Shown here one piece after another: positions 23,986 to 33,627 of a DNA stretch of 61,177 nucleotides. This DNA is from JBHHZJ01 sp046758005 (lineage in GTDB: Bacteria; Pseudomonadota; Alphaproteobacteria; Kiloniellales; J153). A model generated the notes under the pieces. The model was not told the origin of the DNA and did not search any database. It saw only the letters and a program-made list of their open reading frames with translations. Positions within the stretch are counted from its first letter, which is position 1. Each line of letters opens with the position of its first letter. The stretch spans positions 1 to 61,177 of the forward strand of contig JBHHZJ010000008.1 in the NCBI GenBank assembly GCA_046758005.1, in the 5' to 3' direction. The position numbers and the translations under genes are program-made.

Positions 23986-25788
23986 ATGCCTAACGCCACT
24001 CCGCCCGGTCCGGCCCCCGATCAAGCGCTCGGCGCGCTGCCCACCTGGGATCTCGGCGACCTTTATCCCGGCCCCGAGGCGCCGGACCTGAAGTCCGACC
24101 TCGCGCGCTGCGCGGCCGAGGCCAAGGCCTTCCGCGCCCGCTACGAAGGCAAGCTTGCCGGCCTGGACGGCGCCGCGCTCGGCCGTGCCGTGGCCGCTTA
24201 CGAGGCCCTGCAGGAGACGCTCGGCCGGATCTCGAGCTACGCCCAGCTCGTCTATTCCGGCAACATGAGCGACCCGGCCATCGGCCGTTTCTACCAGATG
24301 ATGCAGGAGCGTACGACCGACGTTTCCTCCGAGCTCCTGTTCTTCACGCTCGAGCTCAACCGCATGGACGAGTCGGACCTGGAAGTCAAGCAGGCGGCGC
24401 CGGCGTTGGCGCGCTACGCGCCCTGGCTGCGCGACGTGCGCGCCTTGCGCCCGCATCAGCTTTCCGACGAGCTGGAGCGCCTGCTGCACGAGAAGTACGT
24501 GGCCGGCCGCGCCGCCTGGATCCGCCTGTTCGACGAGACCATGGCGGCGCTGCGCTTCCCGCTCGACGGCGATATGCTGACCAGCGCCGAGATCCTCAAC
24601 AAGCTGACCGACCGCGACGGCGCGGTGCGCGAGGCGGCGGCCAAGTCGCTGGGCCAGGTCTTGGGCGAGAACCTGCGCGTTTTCGCGCTCATCACCAATA
24701 CGCTGGCCAAGGACAAGCAGATCGAGGACGGTTGGCGCGGCTTCGCCCGCCCGGTGTCGTCGCGCAACCTGGCCAACTTCGTCGAGGACGAGGTGGTCGA
24801 GGCCCTGGTCCAGTCCGTGCGCGCGGCCTATCCGCGGCTGTCGCACCGCTACTACGCGCTCAAGGCCGGGTGGTTCGGCGTGGACCGGCTCCCCTACTGG
24901 GACCGCAACGCGCCGCTGCCCGAGGAGGAGCACCGCCCGATCCCCTGGGACGAGGCGCGCCGGACCGTGCTGGGCGCCTACGCGGCCTTTTCCGAAACGC
25001 TGGCCGAGGTGGGCGCGCGCTTCTTCGACCGGCCCTGGATCGACGCGCCCGTGCGCCCCGGCAAGGCGCCGGGCGCCTTCGCCCATCCGACGGTGCCGAG
25101 CGCGCACCCCTACCTGCTGCTCAACTACCAGGGGCGCATGCGCGACGTCATGACGCTCGCCCACGAGCTGGGCCACGGCGTGCATCAGGTGCTGGCCGGC
25201 CCGCAGGGCCACCTCATGGCCGACACGCCGCTGACGCTCGCCGAGACGGCCTCGGTGTTCGGCGAGATGCTGACCTTCAAGGCCGTGCTCGCGGCCGAGT
25301 CCGACCCCACGCGGCGCAAGGTCATGCTCGCCACCAAGGTCGAGGACATGCTCAACACCGTGGTCCGCCAGATCGCCATGCACGCCTTCGAGACCCGGGT
25401 GCACGACGAGCGGCGCGACGGCGAGCTGGTGCCCGAGCGCCTGAGGGAGATCTGGCTGGAGACGCAGCGCGAAAGCCTCGGCCCGGCGCTGCGCTTCGAA
25501 GACGAGTACGGCCATTACTGGGCCTACATCCCGCACTTCGTCCACGTGCCGTTCTACGTCTACGCCTACGCCTTCGGGGATTGCCTGGTGAACTCGCTGT
25601 ACGCCGTCTACGAGGACGCCAGCGAGGGCTTCGCCGAGCGATACCTGGACATGCTGCGCGCCGGCGGCACCAAGCGCCACAAGGAACTGCTCGCGCCCTT
25701 CGGCTTGGACGCCTCGGACCCCGACTTCTGGGCCAAGGGCCTGGGCATGATCGCGCGCCTGATCGACGAGCTCGAGGCGATGGCGTAG
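23986..25788 (+). CDS. pepF: M3-family oligoendopeptidase F
   Basis: Cytosolic zinc peptidase that cuts short peptides. The 600-residue protein starts the conserved region with LPTWDLGDLYPG near residue 18 and has the zinc motif HELGHGVH (H393, E394, H397), with the third ligand Glu in the following LAETASVFGE. This is the M3B layout and length. The start at 23986 has GGAG 7 bases upstream; that ribosome site directly abuts the start codon of the divergent acyl-CoA synthetase gene. Confidence 0.92.
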   Translation: MPNATPPGPAPDQALGALPTWDLGDLYPGPEAPDLKSDLARCAAEAKAFRARYEGKLAGLDGAALGRAVAAYEALQETLGRISSYAQLVYSGNMSDPAIGRFYQMMQERTTDVSSELLFFTLELNRMDESDLEVKQAAPALARYAPWLRDVRALRPHQLSDELERLLHEKYVAGRAAWIRLFDETMAALRFPLDGDMLTSAEILNKLTDRDGAVREAAAKSLGQVLGENLRVFALITNTLAKDKQIEDGWRGFARPVSSRNLANFVEDEVVEALVQSVRAAYPRLSHRYYALKAGWFGVDRLPYWDRNAPLPEEEHRPIPWDEARRTVLGAYAAFSETLAEVGARFFDRPWIDAPVRPGKAPGAFAHPTVPSAHPYLLLNYQGRMRDVMTLAHELGHGVHQVLAGPQGHLMADTPLTLAETASVFGEMLTFKAVLAAESDPTRRKVMLATKVEDMLNTVVRQIAMHAFETRVHDERRDGELVPERLREIWLETQRESLGPALRFEDEYGHYWAYIPHFVHVPFYVYAYAFGDCLVNSLYAVYEDASEGFAERYLDMLRAGGTKRHKELLAPFGLDASDPDFWAKGLGMIARLIDELEAMA

Positions 25789-25916
25789 GGGCGAGGCTCG
25801 CTTGGCCCGGCCGCGCGCCCTTGTCAGCCAAAATCAGCTAATATCGGCGGTGGCCGGTATGATGCCGACGCACCGATCGGAGCGGCGGATCGGACCCCAC
25901 TCCCGGGCCCGCTCGC

Positions 25917-26303
25917 TCAGCTGCACACGTTGCCGTCGACGATGTTGCCTCGGCTGATGACGTCTCCCGATTGATCGTAGAACGTCACCGATCGCCCCGA
26001 TATGTAGGCGCGCTGGCAGTCTTCGGGACTGCCGGGATAGGCATAACAGATCCAGTCCTTCGCGACTCTCCAGTTGCCGGCATAGATTTCGGTATCCCTC
26101 CCGATCAACGTGCCGTTCGGCGTGTGATACTCGCAGTACGATTGGCCGTTGGTGAAATACCCGACGACGGTTCGATCGTTGAGCTCGCGCTGAATGGTGG
26201 CGCCGTCGCTGATCGGATGTCGGGGAGGAACCGGAGCGCACGCTTGAAGAGCCAGGCCGACAAGAGCCGTGACGATGAAAATGCCGCTTAAACGTTTTCT
26301 CAT
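25917..26303 (-). CDS. Small lipoprotein of unknown function
   Basis: A 128-residue protein with a lipobox LQAC (C22). The start at 26303 is chosen for the strong ribosome site AGGGGGG 6 bases upstream and the basic MRKRLSG start; a frame continuing to 26396 is an extension. The mature part has GYFTNGQSYCEYHTPNGTLIG, WICYAYPGSPEDCQRAY and a terminal VCS; its four cysteines could form two disulfides. The pattern recalls small alphaproteobacterial exported proteins with a G-x-W...C.C signature, but I do not recognise a named family. Confidence 0.75.
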   Translation of the reverse strand: MRKRLSGIFIVTALVGLALQACAPVPPRHPISDGATIQRELNDRTVVGYFTNGQSYCEYHTPNGTLIGRDTEIYAGNWRVAKDWICYAYPGSPEDCQRAYISGRSVTFYDQSGDVISRGNIVDGNVCS

Positions 26304-26496
26304 GATAACCCCCCTCTCGATAGCTGGTTCTTGGATCAGCTTTTCCCAAATTTCATGGAATGCCCTCGGCCATGGTGATGCAGTGCGCTCCGGCATGCAA
26401 CCTCGGGGGGCCGCCGGGCGCGATATCTCGCGTGGCCGATTTCGGCCCTCGGCGCGGCCCGCGCAGCCGGCGGGTCGCCCGGGACGGATGGGGTTA

Positions 26497-28335
26497 TTAT
26501 TCCGCCGCTTCGGCCGTCTTGTCCGGCTCGGGCGGCAGCTTGGGCAGGTCCTCGGCGGTGAGCGTCTCCTGCTCGAGGAGCTTTTGCGCCGTCGTCTCGA
26601 GCGCGTCGCGGTGGCGGGTCAGGATCGCGGTCGCGCGCTCGAAGGCCCGGTCGATCAGCTTGCGCACCGCGCAGTCGATCTCGCGCGCGGTCTCCTGGCT
26701 GTACACCGCGCCCATGCCGGGCGGGCGGATCACGCCTTCGAGGAAGCGCGGCTGGTCCTCCACGTAGATGGCCTGGCCCAGCGTCTCGTCCATGCCGTAG
26801 CGCATGACCATGTTGCGGGCGATGTCGGTCGCCTTGTTCAGGTCGTCGGCCGCGCCCGTGGACAGCTTGGCGAACACCAGCAACTCCGCGGCCCGGCCGC
26901 CGAGCAGGACCGCCATCTTGTTTTCGAGCTCCTCGCGGGTCATGAGGTAGCGATCCTCGGTCGGGCGCTGGATGGTGTAGCCGAGCGCGCCAATGCCGCG
27001 CGGAATGATCGAGATCTTCTGCACGACCTCGACGCCGGGCAGCGCGAGCGCGACCAGTGCGTGGCCGGTCTCGTGATAGGCCACGACCTTGCGCTCGTAA
27101 GGATTGAGCAGGCGGTTCTTCTTCTCCAGGCCGGCCACGATGCGCTCGATGGCGGCGACGAAGTCGTCGCTGGCGACCGCAGAGGCCCGCCGGCGCGTCG
27201 CCAGCATCGCCGCTTCGTTCACCAGGTTGGCGAGATCGGCCCCCGTGAAACCGGCGGTCAGGCCGGCGACGGCCTCCGGATCGACGTCGGGGGCCAGGGT
27301 TACCTTCTTCATGTGGACCCTGAGGATCTGCTCGCGCCCCGCCTTGTCGGGCCGGTCGACCAGCACCTGCCGGTCGAAGCGCCCCGGGCGCAGCAGCGCC
27401 GGGTCGAGGATCTCGGGCCGGTTGGTGGCCGCGAGCAGCACCACCCCGACCGAGGGGTCGAAGCCGTCCAGCTCGGCCAGCAGCTGGTTGAGCGTCTGTT
27501 CCGCCTCGCCGCTGACGCCCGAGACCGGCGTCAGGCCGCGCGCACGCCCGAGCGAGTCGAGCTCGTCGATGAAGATGATGCACGGGGCGCTCTTGCGCGC
27601 CTGCTCGAACAGGTCGCGCACGCGCGCCGCGCCCACGCCGACGAACATCTCGACGAATTCCGAGCCGCCGACCGAGAAGAACGTTACCCCCGCCTCGCCG
27701 GCGACCGCGCGGGCCAGCAGCGTCTTGCCGCAGCCGGGCGGGCCGACCAGCAGAATTCCCTTGGGGATGCGCGCGCCGAGCCGGCCGTAGGCCGCCGGCT
27801 CCTTGAGAAATTGGACGATCTCTTGCAGTTCCTGCTTGGCCTCGTCGATCCCGGCCACGTCGCCGAAGGTGACCTTGGTGTCCTTCTCGACGTGGATCTT
27901 GGCCTTGCTCTTGCCGACCTGGAGCAGGCCTCCCATGCCGCCGCCGCGCTCGAACACGCGCCGGAAGACGTACATCCACAGCGCGAAGAACAGAAGCACG
28001 GGCAGAATCCACGACAGGAGCTTGGAGACGAAGTCGTTCTGGATGATCCCGGTGTACGTGACGCCGTACTTGTCGAGGTCCTGGGCCAAATCGGGCTCGA
28101 CGCGCACGGCGAAGATCTGCGTGCGCCCGTCGGACAGGGGTTGGCGCAGCCGGCCGCGCACGTAGTCGTCGGCGACCGCGACCTCGGCCACCTTGCCCTC
28201 GCGCAGCAGGGCCTGGAACTCGCTATAGGGGACGGTCTCGACCTGCCGGGCCTCGCTCCACCACTGCTGGAGCAGCATGACCGCGAACAGGGCGAGCACG
28301 AAGTACCAGAAGTTGAAATGCGTCTTTCGTTCCAT
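26497..28335 (-). CDS. ftsH: FtsH-type membrane AAA+ zinc protease
   Basis: ATP-driven inner-membrane protease for damaged or regulatory proteins. The 612-residue chain has two N-terminal membrane helices (about 9-22 and 115-135) around a periplasmic domain, Walker A GPPGCGKT (K204), Walker B IIFIDELDSL, the second region of homology ATNRPEILDPALLRPGRFDR, and zinc motif HETGH (421-425). Details differ from the housekeeping type (GEAEQTLNQLLAELDGF, short C-tail), so this may be a second, specialised copy. Start at 28335 is preferred over one 16 codons upstream. It is divergent from a UbiB-family gene. Confidence 0.9.
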   Translation of the reverse strand: MERKTHFNFWYFVLALFAVMLLQQWWSEARQVETVPYSEFQALLREGKVAEVAVADDYVRGRLRQPLSDGRTQIFAVRVEPDLAQDLDKYGVTYTGIIQNDFVSKLLSWILPVLLFFALWMYVFRRVFERGGGMGGLLQVGKSKAKIHVEKDTKVTFGDVAGIDEAKQELQEIVQFLKEPAAYGRLGARIPKGILLVGPPGCGKTLLARAVAGEAGVTFFSVGGSEFVEMFVGVGAARVRDLFEQARKSAPCIIFIDELDSLGRARGLTPVSGVSGEAEQTLNQLLAELDGFDPSVGVVLLAATNRPEILDPALLRPGRFDRQVLVDRPDKAGREQILRVHMKKVTLAPDVDPEAVAGLTAGFTGADLANLVNEAAMLATRRRASAVASDDFVAAIERIVAGLEKKNRLLNPYERKVVAYHETGHALVALALPGVEVVQKISIIPRGIGALGYTIQRPTEDRYLMTREELENKMAVLLGGRAAELLVFAKLSTGAADDLNKATDIARNMVMRYGMDETLGQAIYVEDQPRFLEGVIRPPGMGAVYSQETAREIDCAVRKLIDRAFERATAILTRHRDALETTAQKLLEQETLTAEDLPKLPPEPDKTAEAAE

Positions 28336-28630
28336 GGGCCGGCCCCGCTCCTGTGGACGCGCCGCCGCTGGTTCCGTGGCCACGGAACCTTACCACAGGC
28401 GGCGCGCGCAGGGTCGCGGTAATTCGGATCGGGGGCACTCGGCGGGCCCGCGTGGCGCGACGCGATGCGCGGCAGCGCCGGCGCGCCGATCCTGCGTCCC
28501 TGCGCTTGGCTGAAGATATACGATGGCGACGCCGCGTTTGCGACGCCGGCTTCGACCTCGCGCCCTTCCCGCCCGGGCGCCGAGCCGACCGCGCTGGACA
28601 AGGCGGCCGCCGCCGCCCAAAGTCCTCCCT
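28336..28630. other. Divergent intergenic region
   Basis: About 295 bases between the FtsH and UbiB-type gene starts; promoters for both should lie here. The sequence is GC-rich with no repeat or hairpin I would single out. Both genes can be extended into it in frame, but those extensions are Arg/Pro-rich and look non-coding. Confidence 0.5.
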
Positions 28631-30007
28631 ATGTCGGATGTCGATTACGGCGGGGAGGAATCCCGGCTGAGCAGCCGGGTCCGGCGCTACGCCCGGGTCG
28701 GCGCGAGCGTCGGCGGGCTGGCCGCGCAGTTCGTGGGCGCGCGGTTCCTGGGTCTGGAACTCAACCGGGCGCGCCACTCCTCGGAACTGAAATCGGCCTT
28801 GGGCGGGCTGAAGGGCCCGCTCATGAAGACGGCGCAGATCCTGGCCACGATTCCCGACGCCCTGCCGCCCGAATACGCCGAGGAGCTGCGTCAGCTCCAG
28901 TCCAACGCGCCGGCCATGGGCCGGCGTTTCGTGCGCCGGCGCATGCGCGGCGAGCTCGGCCCCGACTGGCAGAGCAAGTTCAGGTCCTTCGAGCACGAGG
29001 CCGCGGCCGCGGCGTCGTTGGGCCAGGTGCACCGCGCCGTCGGGCCGGACGGCCGGCCCCTGGCCTGCAAGCTGCAGTACCCAGACATGTTGTCCACCGT
29101 CGAGGCGGACCTGCAGCAGCTCAGGATCGTGTTCTCGATCTACCGGCGCTACGACCAGGCGATCGATCCCTCGGAAGTCTACAAGGAACTGGCCGAGCGC
29201 CTGCACGAGGAGCTGGACTACGCCCGCGAGGCCCGGCACATACGGCTCTATCGCGCGATGCTGGCCAAGGAGCGCGGCATCCACGTGCCCGAGGTCGTGC
29301 CCGAGCTGTCCACCGGGCGGCTGCTCACCATGACCTGGCTCGACGGCGCGCCGCTCATGAAATTCATCGCGGCCACCGACGACGTCACGCGGCGCAACCG
29401 GGTCGCCATGAACATGTTCCGCGCCTGGTACGTGCCGTTCTATTTTTTCGGCGTCATCCACGGCGACCCGCACCTCGGCAACTACACGGTGCGCGAGGAC
29501 GCGACCATCAACCTGCTCGACTACGGCTGCATCCGGGTCTTCCAGCCGAGTTTCGTGAAAGGCGTGATCGACCTCTACTACGCGCTGCGCGACGACGACC
29601 GGGAGCTCGCGGTGAGCGCGTACGAGACCTGGGGCTTCAAGAACATCAGCAAAGAGCTGCTGGACGCGCTCAACATGTGGGCCCGCTTCCTCTACGCCCC
29701 GCTGCTCGAGGACAAACCGCAGCAAATCATGGACAGCGACAGCGGCCTCTACGGCGCGCGCGTCGCGCACCAGGTGCACGTGGAGCTGCGCCGCCTGGGC
29801 GGCGTGCGACCGCCGCGCGAGTTCGTGCTCATGGACCGCGCGGCGATCGGGCTCGGCTCGGTCTTCATGCACCTGAAGGCCGAGATCAACTGGCACCGCA
29901 TGTTCCACGAGCTGATCGACGGCTTCGACGCCGGCAAGCTCGCCCGGCGCCAGGCCAGGGCGCTTGCGGCCGCCGGCCTGCCGCGGCCGAGCCGGGCCGC
30001 ATCCTGA
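28631..30007 (+). CDS. ABC1/UbiB (AarF) family atypical kinase
   Basis: A 458-residue member of the family linked to ubiquinone and lipid metabolism. It has the family N-terminal motif in variant form (MKTAQ for KxGQ), the Ala-rich loop AAAAASLGQVH, the lysine in LACKLQYP, the paired VHEELDY-like glutamate (LHEELDYAREA), HGDPHLGN and DYG as metal motif. Many alphaproteobacteria have a second UbiB-like protein of this kind without the C-terminal membrane helices. The start at 28631 follows the end of an Arg/Pro-rich extension. Substrate unknown. Confidence 0.88.
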   Translation: MSDVDYGGEESRLSSRVRRYARVGASVGGLAAQFVGARFLGLELNRARHSSELKSALGGLKGPLMKTAQILATIPDALPPEYAEELRQLQSNAPAMGRRFVRRRMRGELGPDWQSKFRSFEHEAAAAASLGQVHRAVGPDGRPLACKLQYPDMLSTVEADLQQLRIVFSIYRRYDQAIDPSEVYKELAERLHEELDYAREARHIRLYRAMLAKERGIHVPEVVPELSTGRLLTMTWLDGAPLMKFIAATDDVTRRNRVAMNMFRAWYVPFYFFGVIHGDPHLGNYTVREDATINLLDYGCIRVFQPSFVKGVIDLYYALRDDDRELAVSAYETWGFKNISKELLDALNMWARFLYAPLLEDKPQQIMDSDSGLYGARVAHQVHVELRRLGGVRPPREFVLMDRAAIGLGSVFMHLKAEINWHRMFHELIDGFDAGKLARRQARALAAAGLPRPSRAAS

Positions 30008-30020
30008 TAGGTGTCGTCCT

Positions 30021-30905
30021 TCAATGATCGTGGGGCGAGGCAAGCTCGGCCCGCCCCGTCATGGCGAGCAGGCCCTGCGGGTCGGCGACCCAGAGCTCGG
30101 CGCGCCTGCCGTCCGCCGCGGGCCGGCCGGCGACCGTGAACGGCGCGGTGTCGAAGATCGGCCGCAGGGCGCGGAACTCGAAATACGTCACGGCGGCGGA
30201 CGGCCGCTCGGTGCGCACCTGCTCGGCCATGAGTGTGGCGAGCAGCGGGCCGTGCACGACCAGGCCCGGATAGCCCTCGGTCTCGGTCGCGTAAGCGCGG
30301 TCGTAGTGGATGCGGTGGCCGTTGAAGGTCAATGCGGAATAGCGGAACAGGAGGACCGGGTCGGCGCGCAGCTCGCGCCGCCACGGGGCCTGCGCCGGCG
30401 CCGGCTCGCCCGGTCGCGGCGCCTCGTCGGGCCGCGGCGCCTCGCGGTAGACGATGTCGTGCTCGTCCACGAGGCAGGGGCCGTCGGGCAACGCGATCTC
30501 GTGGCGCACGGTGACGAAGGCCAGCCGCCCGTTGCGCCCCTCCTTCAATTTGACCTCGGCGATGGTCGAGCGGCGGGTCGCCTCGGCCCCGATGGGCAGG
30601 GGCCGGTGGAAGGTCACGCGGCTGCCCGCCCACATCCGCCGGGGCAGCTCGATCGGCGGCAGGAAGGCCCCGCGCGCCGGGTGGCCGTCGGGGCCGAGCG
30701 CGGAGGCCGGCGCCACCGACCAGAAGTAGAGCCAATGCCACAGCGGCGGCAGCGGATCGCCGGGGCCGAGCGGGGCGCCCCGGTCGTCGAGCGCGGCCTG
30801 CATGGCCTGCGCCCGGCCGGCGTCGATCGTGTCGGCCGCACGCTCCTCGCGCCCGATCCAGGCGCGCCAGCGCTCCGGCTCCGCCGCCGGGGCCGGGCCG
30901 GTCAC
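30021..30905 (-). CDS. MaoC/FAS1-like dehydratase family protein (mesaconyl-C4-CoA hydratase type)
   Basis: A 294-residue double hot-dog protein. The N-terminal half carries the FAS1-like dehydratase region (W-x-F, LPRRMWAGSRVTFHRPLPIG). The C-terminal half has the MaoC-type active-site stretch FRYSALTFNGHRIHYDRAYA and YPGLVVHGPLLATLM. Relatives hydrate mesaconyl-CoA or similar enoyl-CoAs. The GTG start at 30905 overlaps the stop of the CoA-transferase gene (GTGA), so the two are translated together and likely act on the same acid: CoA transfer, then hydration. Confidence 0.85.
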   Translation of the reverse strand: MTGPAPAAEPERWRAWIGREERAADTIDAGRAQAMQAALDDRGAPLGPGDPLPPLWHWLYFWSVAPASALGPDGHPARGAFLPPIELPRRMWAGSRVTFHRPLPIGAEATRRSTIAEVKLKEGRNGRLAFVTVRHEIALPDGPCLVDEHDIVYREAPRPDEAPRPGEPAPAQAPWRRELRADPVLLFRYSALTFNGHRIHYDRAYATETEGYPGLVVHGPLLATLMAEQVRTERPSAAVTYFEFRALRPIFDTAPFTVAGRPAADGRRAELWVADPQGLLAMTGRAELASPHDH

Positions 30906-32020
30906 GGCGCGAACTCCCGGCGGATCGCGGCGCCGTGCTCGTCGAGCGCGGGCACGGGCCCGAGCACGGGCGCCGCCTCGGCCACGCGCGCCGGCGGCGC
31001 GACAAGCTCGGCCCGTCCCCCGGGGATGGCGACGCCCGCGCGGCGCAGTTGCGGATGTCCGGCGAGGTCCACGACCGAATGGACCGCGCCGAAGGCGATG
31101 TCGGCCGCGCGCAGGCGGGCGACCACCCGGGCGCGGGCGAGGTCGCCGAAGACCGCCGCGATTTCCCGGTCGAGCGCCGGCCGGTTGGCCACGCGCGCCG
31201 GATTGTCGGCGAAACGCGGGTCGGCGGCGAGCGCCGGGCGCGCCAGAACCTCGGCGCAGAAGCGGTCCCATTCCCGCTCGTTCTGGATCGAGATCACGAC
31301 CTCGCCGCCGTCGCCGGTCCTGTAGGCCCCGTAGGGCGCGATCGACGGGTGGTTCAGGCCGACCCGCTCGGGCGCCCGGCCGCCGTAGACCTGGTGCAGC
31401 AGCGGCACGGTCATCCACTCGGCCATGGCGTCGAACAGCGAGACCGCGACGCCGCGCCCGCGCCCGTCCCGCTCGCGCGCGAGCAGGGCCTCCAGAATCG
31501 CCATATAGGCGTACATGCCGGCGCCGATGTCGCAGACCGAGACGCCGACCCGGCCGGGCCCCTCGGGCCGGCCGGTCACCGAGGCCAAGCCGCTTTCCGC
31601 CTGGACCAGCAGGTCGTAAGCCTTCATGCGCGCGTACGGCCCCGTCTCGCCGTAGCCGCTGATGTCGCACGTGATCAGCCTGGGGTTGCGCCGGCGCAGG
31701 TCCGCGCCGTCGAGGCCCGCGCGCGCCGCCGCCCCTGGCGCGAGGTTCTGGATGAAGACGTCGGCGCGCAGCACGATGCGCTCGAGCAGGGCCCTGTCCG
31801 CCGGGGCCTTGATGTCGAGCGCGATCGACTGCTTGCCCCGGTTGAGCCAGACGAAGTAGGCGCTTTGTCCCTCCACGACCCGGTCGTAGCCGCGCGCGAA
31901 GTCGCCCTCGGGGCGCTCCACCTTGATCACCCTGGCCCCGGCGTCGGCCAGACGCGAGGAGCAATAGGGCGCGGCCACCGCCTGTTCCAGCGAGACGACG
32001 AGCAGTCCCTCAAGCGACAT
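30902..32020 (-). CDS. CaiB/BaiF-family CoA-transferase (class III)
   Basis: Moves CoA between carboxylic acids. The 372-residue protein has the family opening LEQAVAAPYCSSRLADAGARV, the R-x-K-x-S-I-ALD segment (RGKQSIALDI) and the catalytic aspartate D136 in KAYDLLVQAESG. The start at 32020 has the strong site GGGAGGAAGA directly upstream. It is followed by a dehydratase gene overlapping it by four bases. Acceptor and donor are unknown; the partner suggests a C4-C5 dicarboxylic acid such as citramalate or mesaconate. Confidence 0.9.
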   Translation of the reverse strand: MSLEGLLVVSLEQAVAAPYCSSRLADAGARVIKVERPEGDFARGYDRVVEGQSAYFVWLNRGKQSIALDIKAPADRALLERIVLRADVFIQNLAPGAAARAGLDGADLRRRNPRLITCDISGYGETGPYARMKAYDLLVQAESGLASVTGRPEGPGRVGVSVCDIGAGMYAYMAILEALLARERDGRGRGVAVSLFDAMAEWMTVPLLHQVYGGRAPERVGLNHPSIAPYGAYRTGDGGEVVISIQNEREWDRFCAEVLARPALAADPRFADNPARVANRPALDREIAAVFGDLARARVVARLRAADIAFGAVHSVVDLAGHPQLRRAGVAIPGGRAELVAPPARVAEAAPVLGPVPALDEHGAAIRREFAP

Positions 32021-32127
32021 TCTTCCTCCCCCGCGCCGCACGCGGCCGCCCCGGCGCCAAGCCCCGCGACCTTACCAGGGCGGCGAAACGCCGGGCAATC
32101 GCGCCGGCGCGGCCCCGGGCGGGCCGG

Positions 32128-33612
32128 TCAGCGCCCGCGCTCGAAGGTTCTGTAAAGGGAGTCGAGCTTCTTCTGCAGCTCCTTGTTGTAGGGCCGGTTC
32201 ACCGTGGTCGCCGGCTTGAAGCGCCACTCCTCGCTTTCCCGGGCGAGGGTCTCGGCCAAGGCCCACTCGTGCACGAACCGCCGCCCGGCAAGCCGGCGCA
32301 CGGCCTCGATCTGGCCGCTCGTGTACCATGTGGGGTCGAGCGCGGAGATGCGCGCGGGGTCGATGACGATCACCCGCATCTCGGCGTAGCGCATGACCTT
32401 CGCCAAATCCTCCGCGCCGAAGGTCGAGCGTTGTTCGACGGCCTGCCGGAATTTCGCGGCGCTCTGGTAGGTCCGGTCCTTGAGATCGTAGAGCGGCCCG
32501 GCGGGGAACCCTTCCCTCTCCAAGCGGTCCAGGAGCTGCTGCGACAGAACGTAGGGCACCGGCCGGTAGACCCGCTGGTTGAACACGTTCTGCAGGAAGA
32601 AAAGGCCGACGAAGCAGAACAGGCCCGCGATGACGGGAGTCAGCACCCAGCCGAGGCCGATGCTGCCGAGCACGCGCCAGCGGATCGAGCGGCCGCCCTT
32701 GAGGATCCCGATCCCGAGCACGGCCCCGACCACGGCCTGGGAACTGGATACCGGCACCAGCGGAATGGTCGGCAGCCCCGAGCGCGCCAGCAGCGCCTCC
32801 AGGCCTTCCGAGGCGAACAGGAACAGCACCAGCGAATGGGCCACGACCACGACCCAGGCGGCCACCGGCGACAACGGCAGCAGCCGCCCGCCCACGGTCA
32901 GCATCACCCGCTTCGAATAGGTCGCGACGCCGACGGCGATGGCGATCGCGCCGAGCAGGAAGAGCTGCTGCGTCGAGGAGATCGTCCCCAGGCCCGCGAC
33001 GCTGAAGTCCGTGAACGGCGAGGCGGGCACGAACACGCCCATGACGTTGGCGATGTTGTTGGCGCCCAGGCTGTAGGCGCCGAAGGCGCCGGCCACGACC
33101 AACCCCAGCCGCGTGTAGGCGTCCTGGCGCAGAAGGTGCGGTTTGGCGGCGCGAATCCCGAGGGTCGTCAGTTTGAACAGGATGGCGGCGAAGACGGCCG
33201 CCAGCAACGGGCAGATGATCCAGGTGCTCAGGATGGTCGCCAGCGCGCCGGTGTCGGTCCGGGATTCGCTGAACAGGTTCCAGCCGATGATGCCGCCGAC
33301 GATGGCCTGCGTGGTCGACACCGGCAGGCCCGCCTTGCTCATCAGATAAACCGCCAGGGCCGCCGCACCGGCGGCCATGAAGGAGCCGCCCAAGGCGTTC
33401 ACGGCGCCGAGCTTGCCCAGCGTGTGCGCCGCGCCGGCCCCGCTGATCACGGCGCCGAGCACCACGAACACGCTGCAGATCGTGGCCGCGGTCGCGAAAC
33501 GCACCATGCGCGTGCCGACCGCGGTGCCGAACACGTTGGCCGCGTCGTTGGCGCCGAGCGACCAGCCGAGAAACAGACCGCTGGACAGAAAGAAGAGGAC
33601 CGCGGCGTCCAT
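32128..33612 (-). CDS. pit: PiT-family inorganic phosphate transporter with C-terminal extension
   Basis: Cation-coupled low-affinity phosphate permease of the inner membrane. Both inverted signature repeats are present (GANDAANVFGTAVGTRMV near residue 20; GANNIANVMG near 185), as are GLPVSTTQAIVGGI and VPVSSSQAVVGAV. After the last helix (about residue 355) the protein runs on for some 140 mostly polar residues with no motif I know, longer than a typical PiT tail. The gene starts 15 bases after its PhoU-like partner. Confidence 0.92.
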   Translation of the reverse strand: MDAAVLFFLSSGLFLGWSLGANDAANVFGTAVGTRMVRFATAATICSVFVVLGAVISGAGAAHTLGKLGAVNALGGSFMAAGAAALAVYLMSKAGLPVSTTQAIVGGIIGWNLFSESRTDTGALATILSTWIICPLLAAVFAAILFKLTTLGIRAAKPHLLRQDAYTRLGLVVAGAFGAYSLGANNIANVMGVFVPASPFTDFSVAGLGTISSTQQLFLLGAIAIAVGVATYSKRVMLTVGGRLLPLSPVAAWVVVVAHSLVLFLFASEGLEALLARSGLPTIPLVPVSSSQAVVGAVLGIGILKGGRSIRWRVLGSIGLGWVLTPVIAGLFCFVGLFFLQNVFNQRVYRPVPYVLSQQLLDRLEREGFPAGPLYDLKDRTYQSAAKFRQAVEQRSTFGAEDLAKVMRYAEMRVIVIDPARISALDPTWYTSGQIEAVRRLAGRRFVHEWALAETLARESEEWRFKPATTVNRPYNKELQKKLDSLYRTFERGR

Positions 33613-33627
33613 GTCCGCCCGGTCGCG

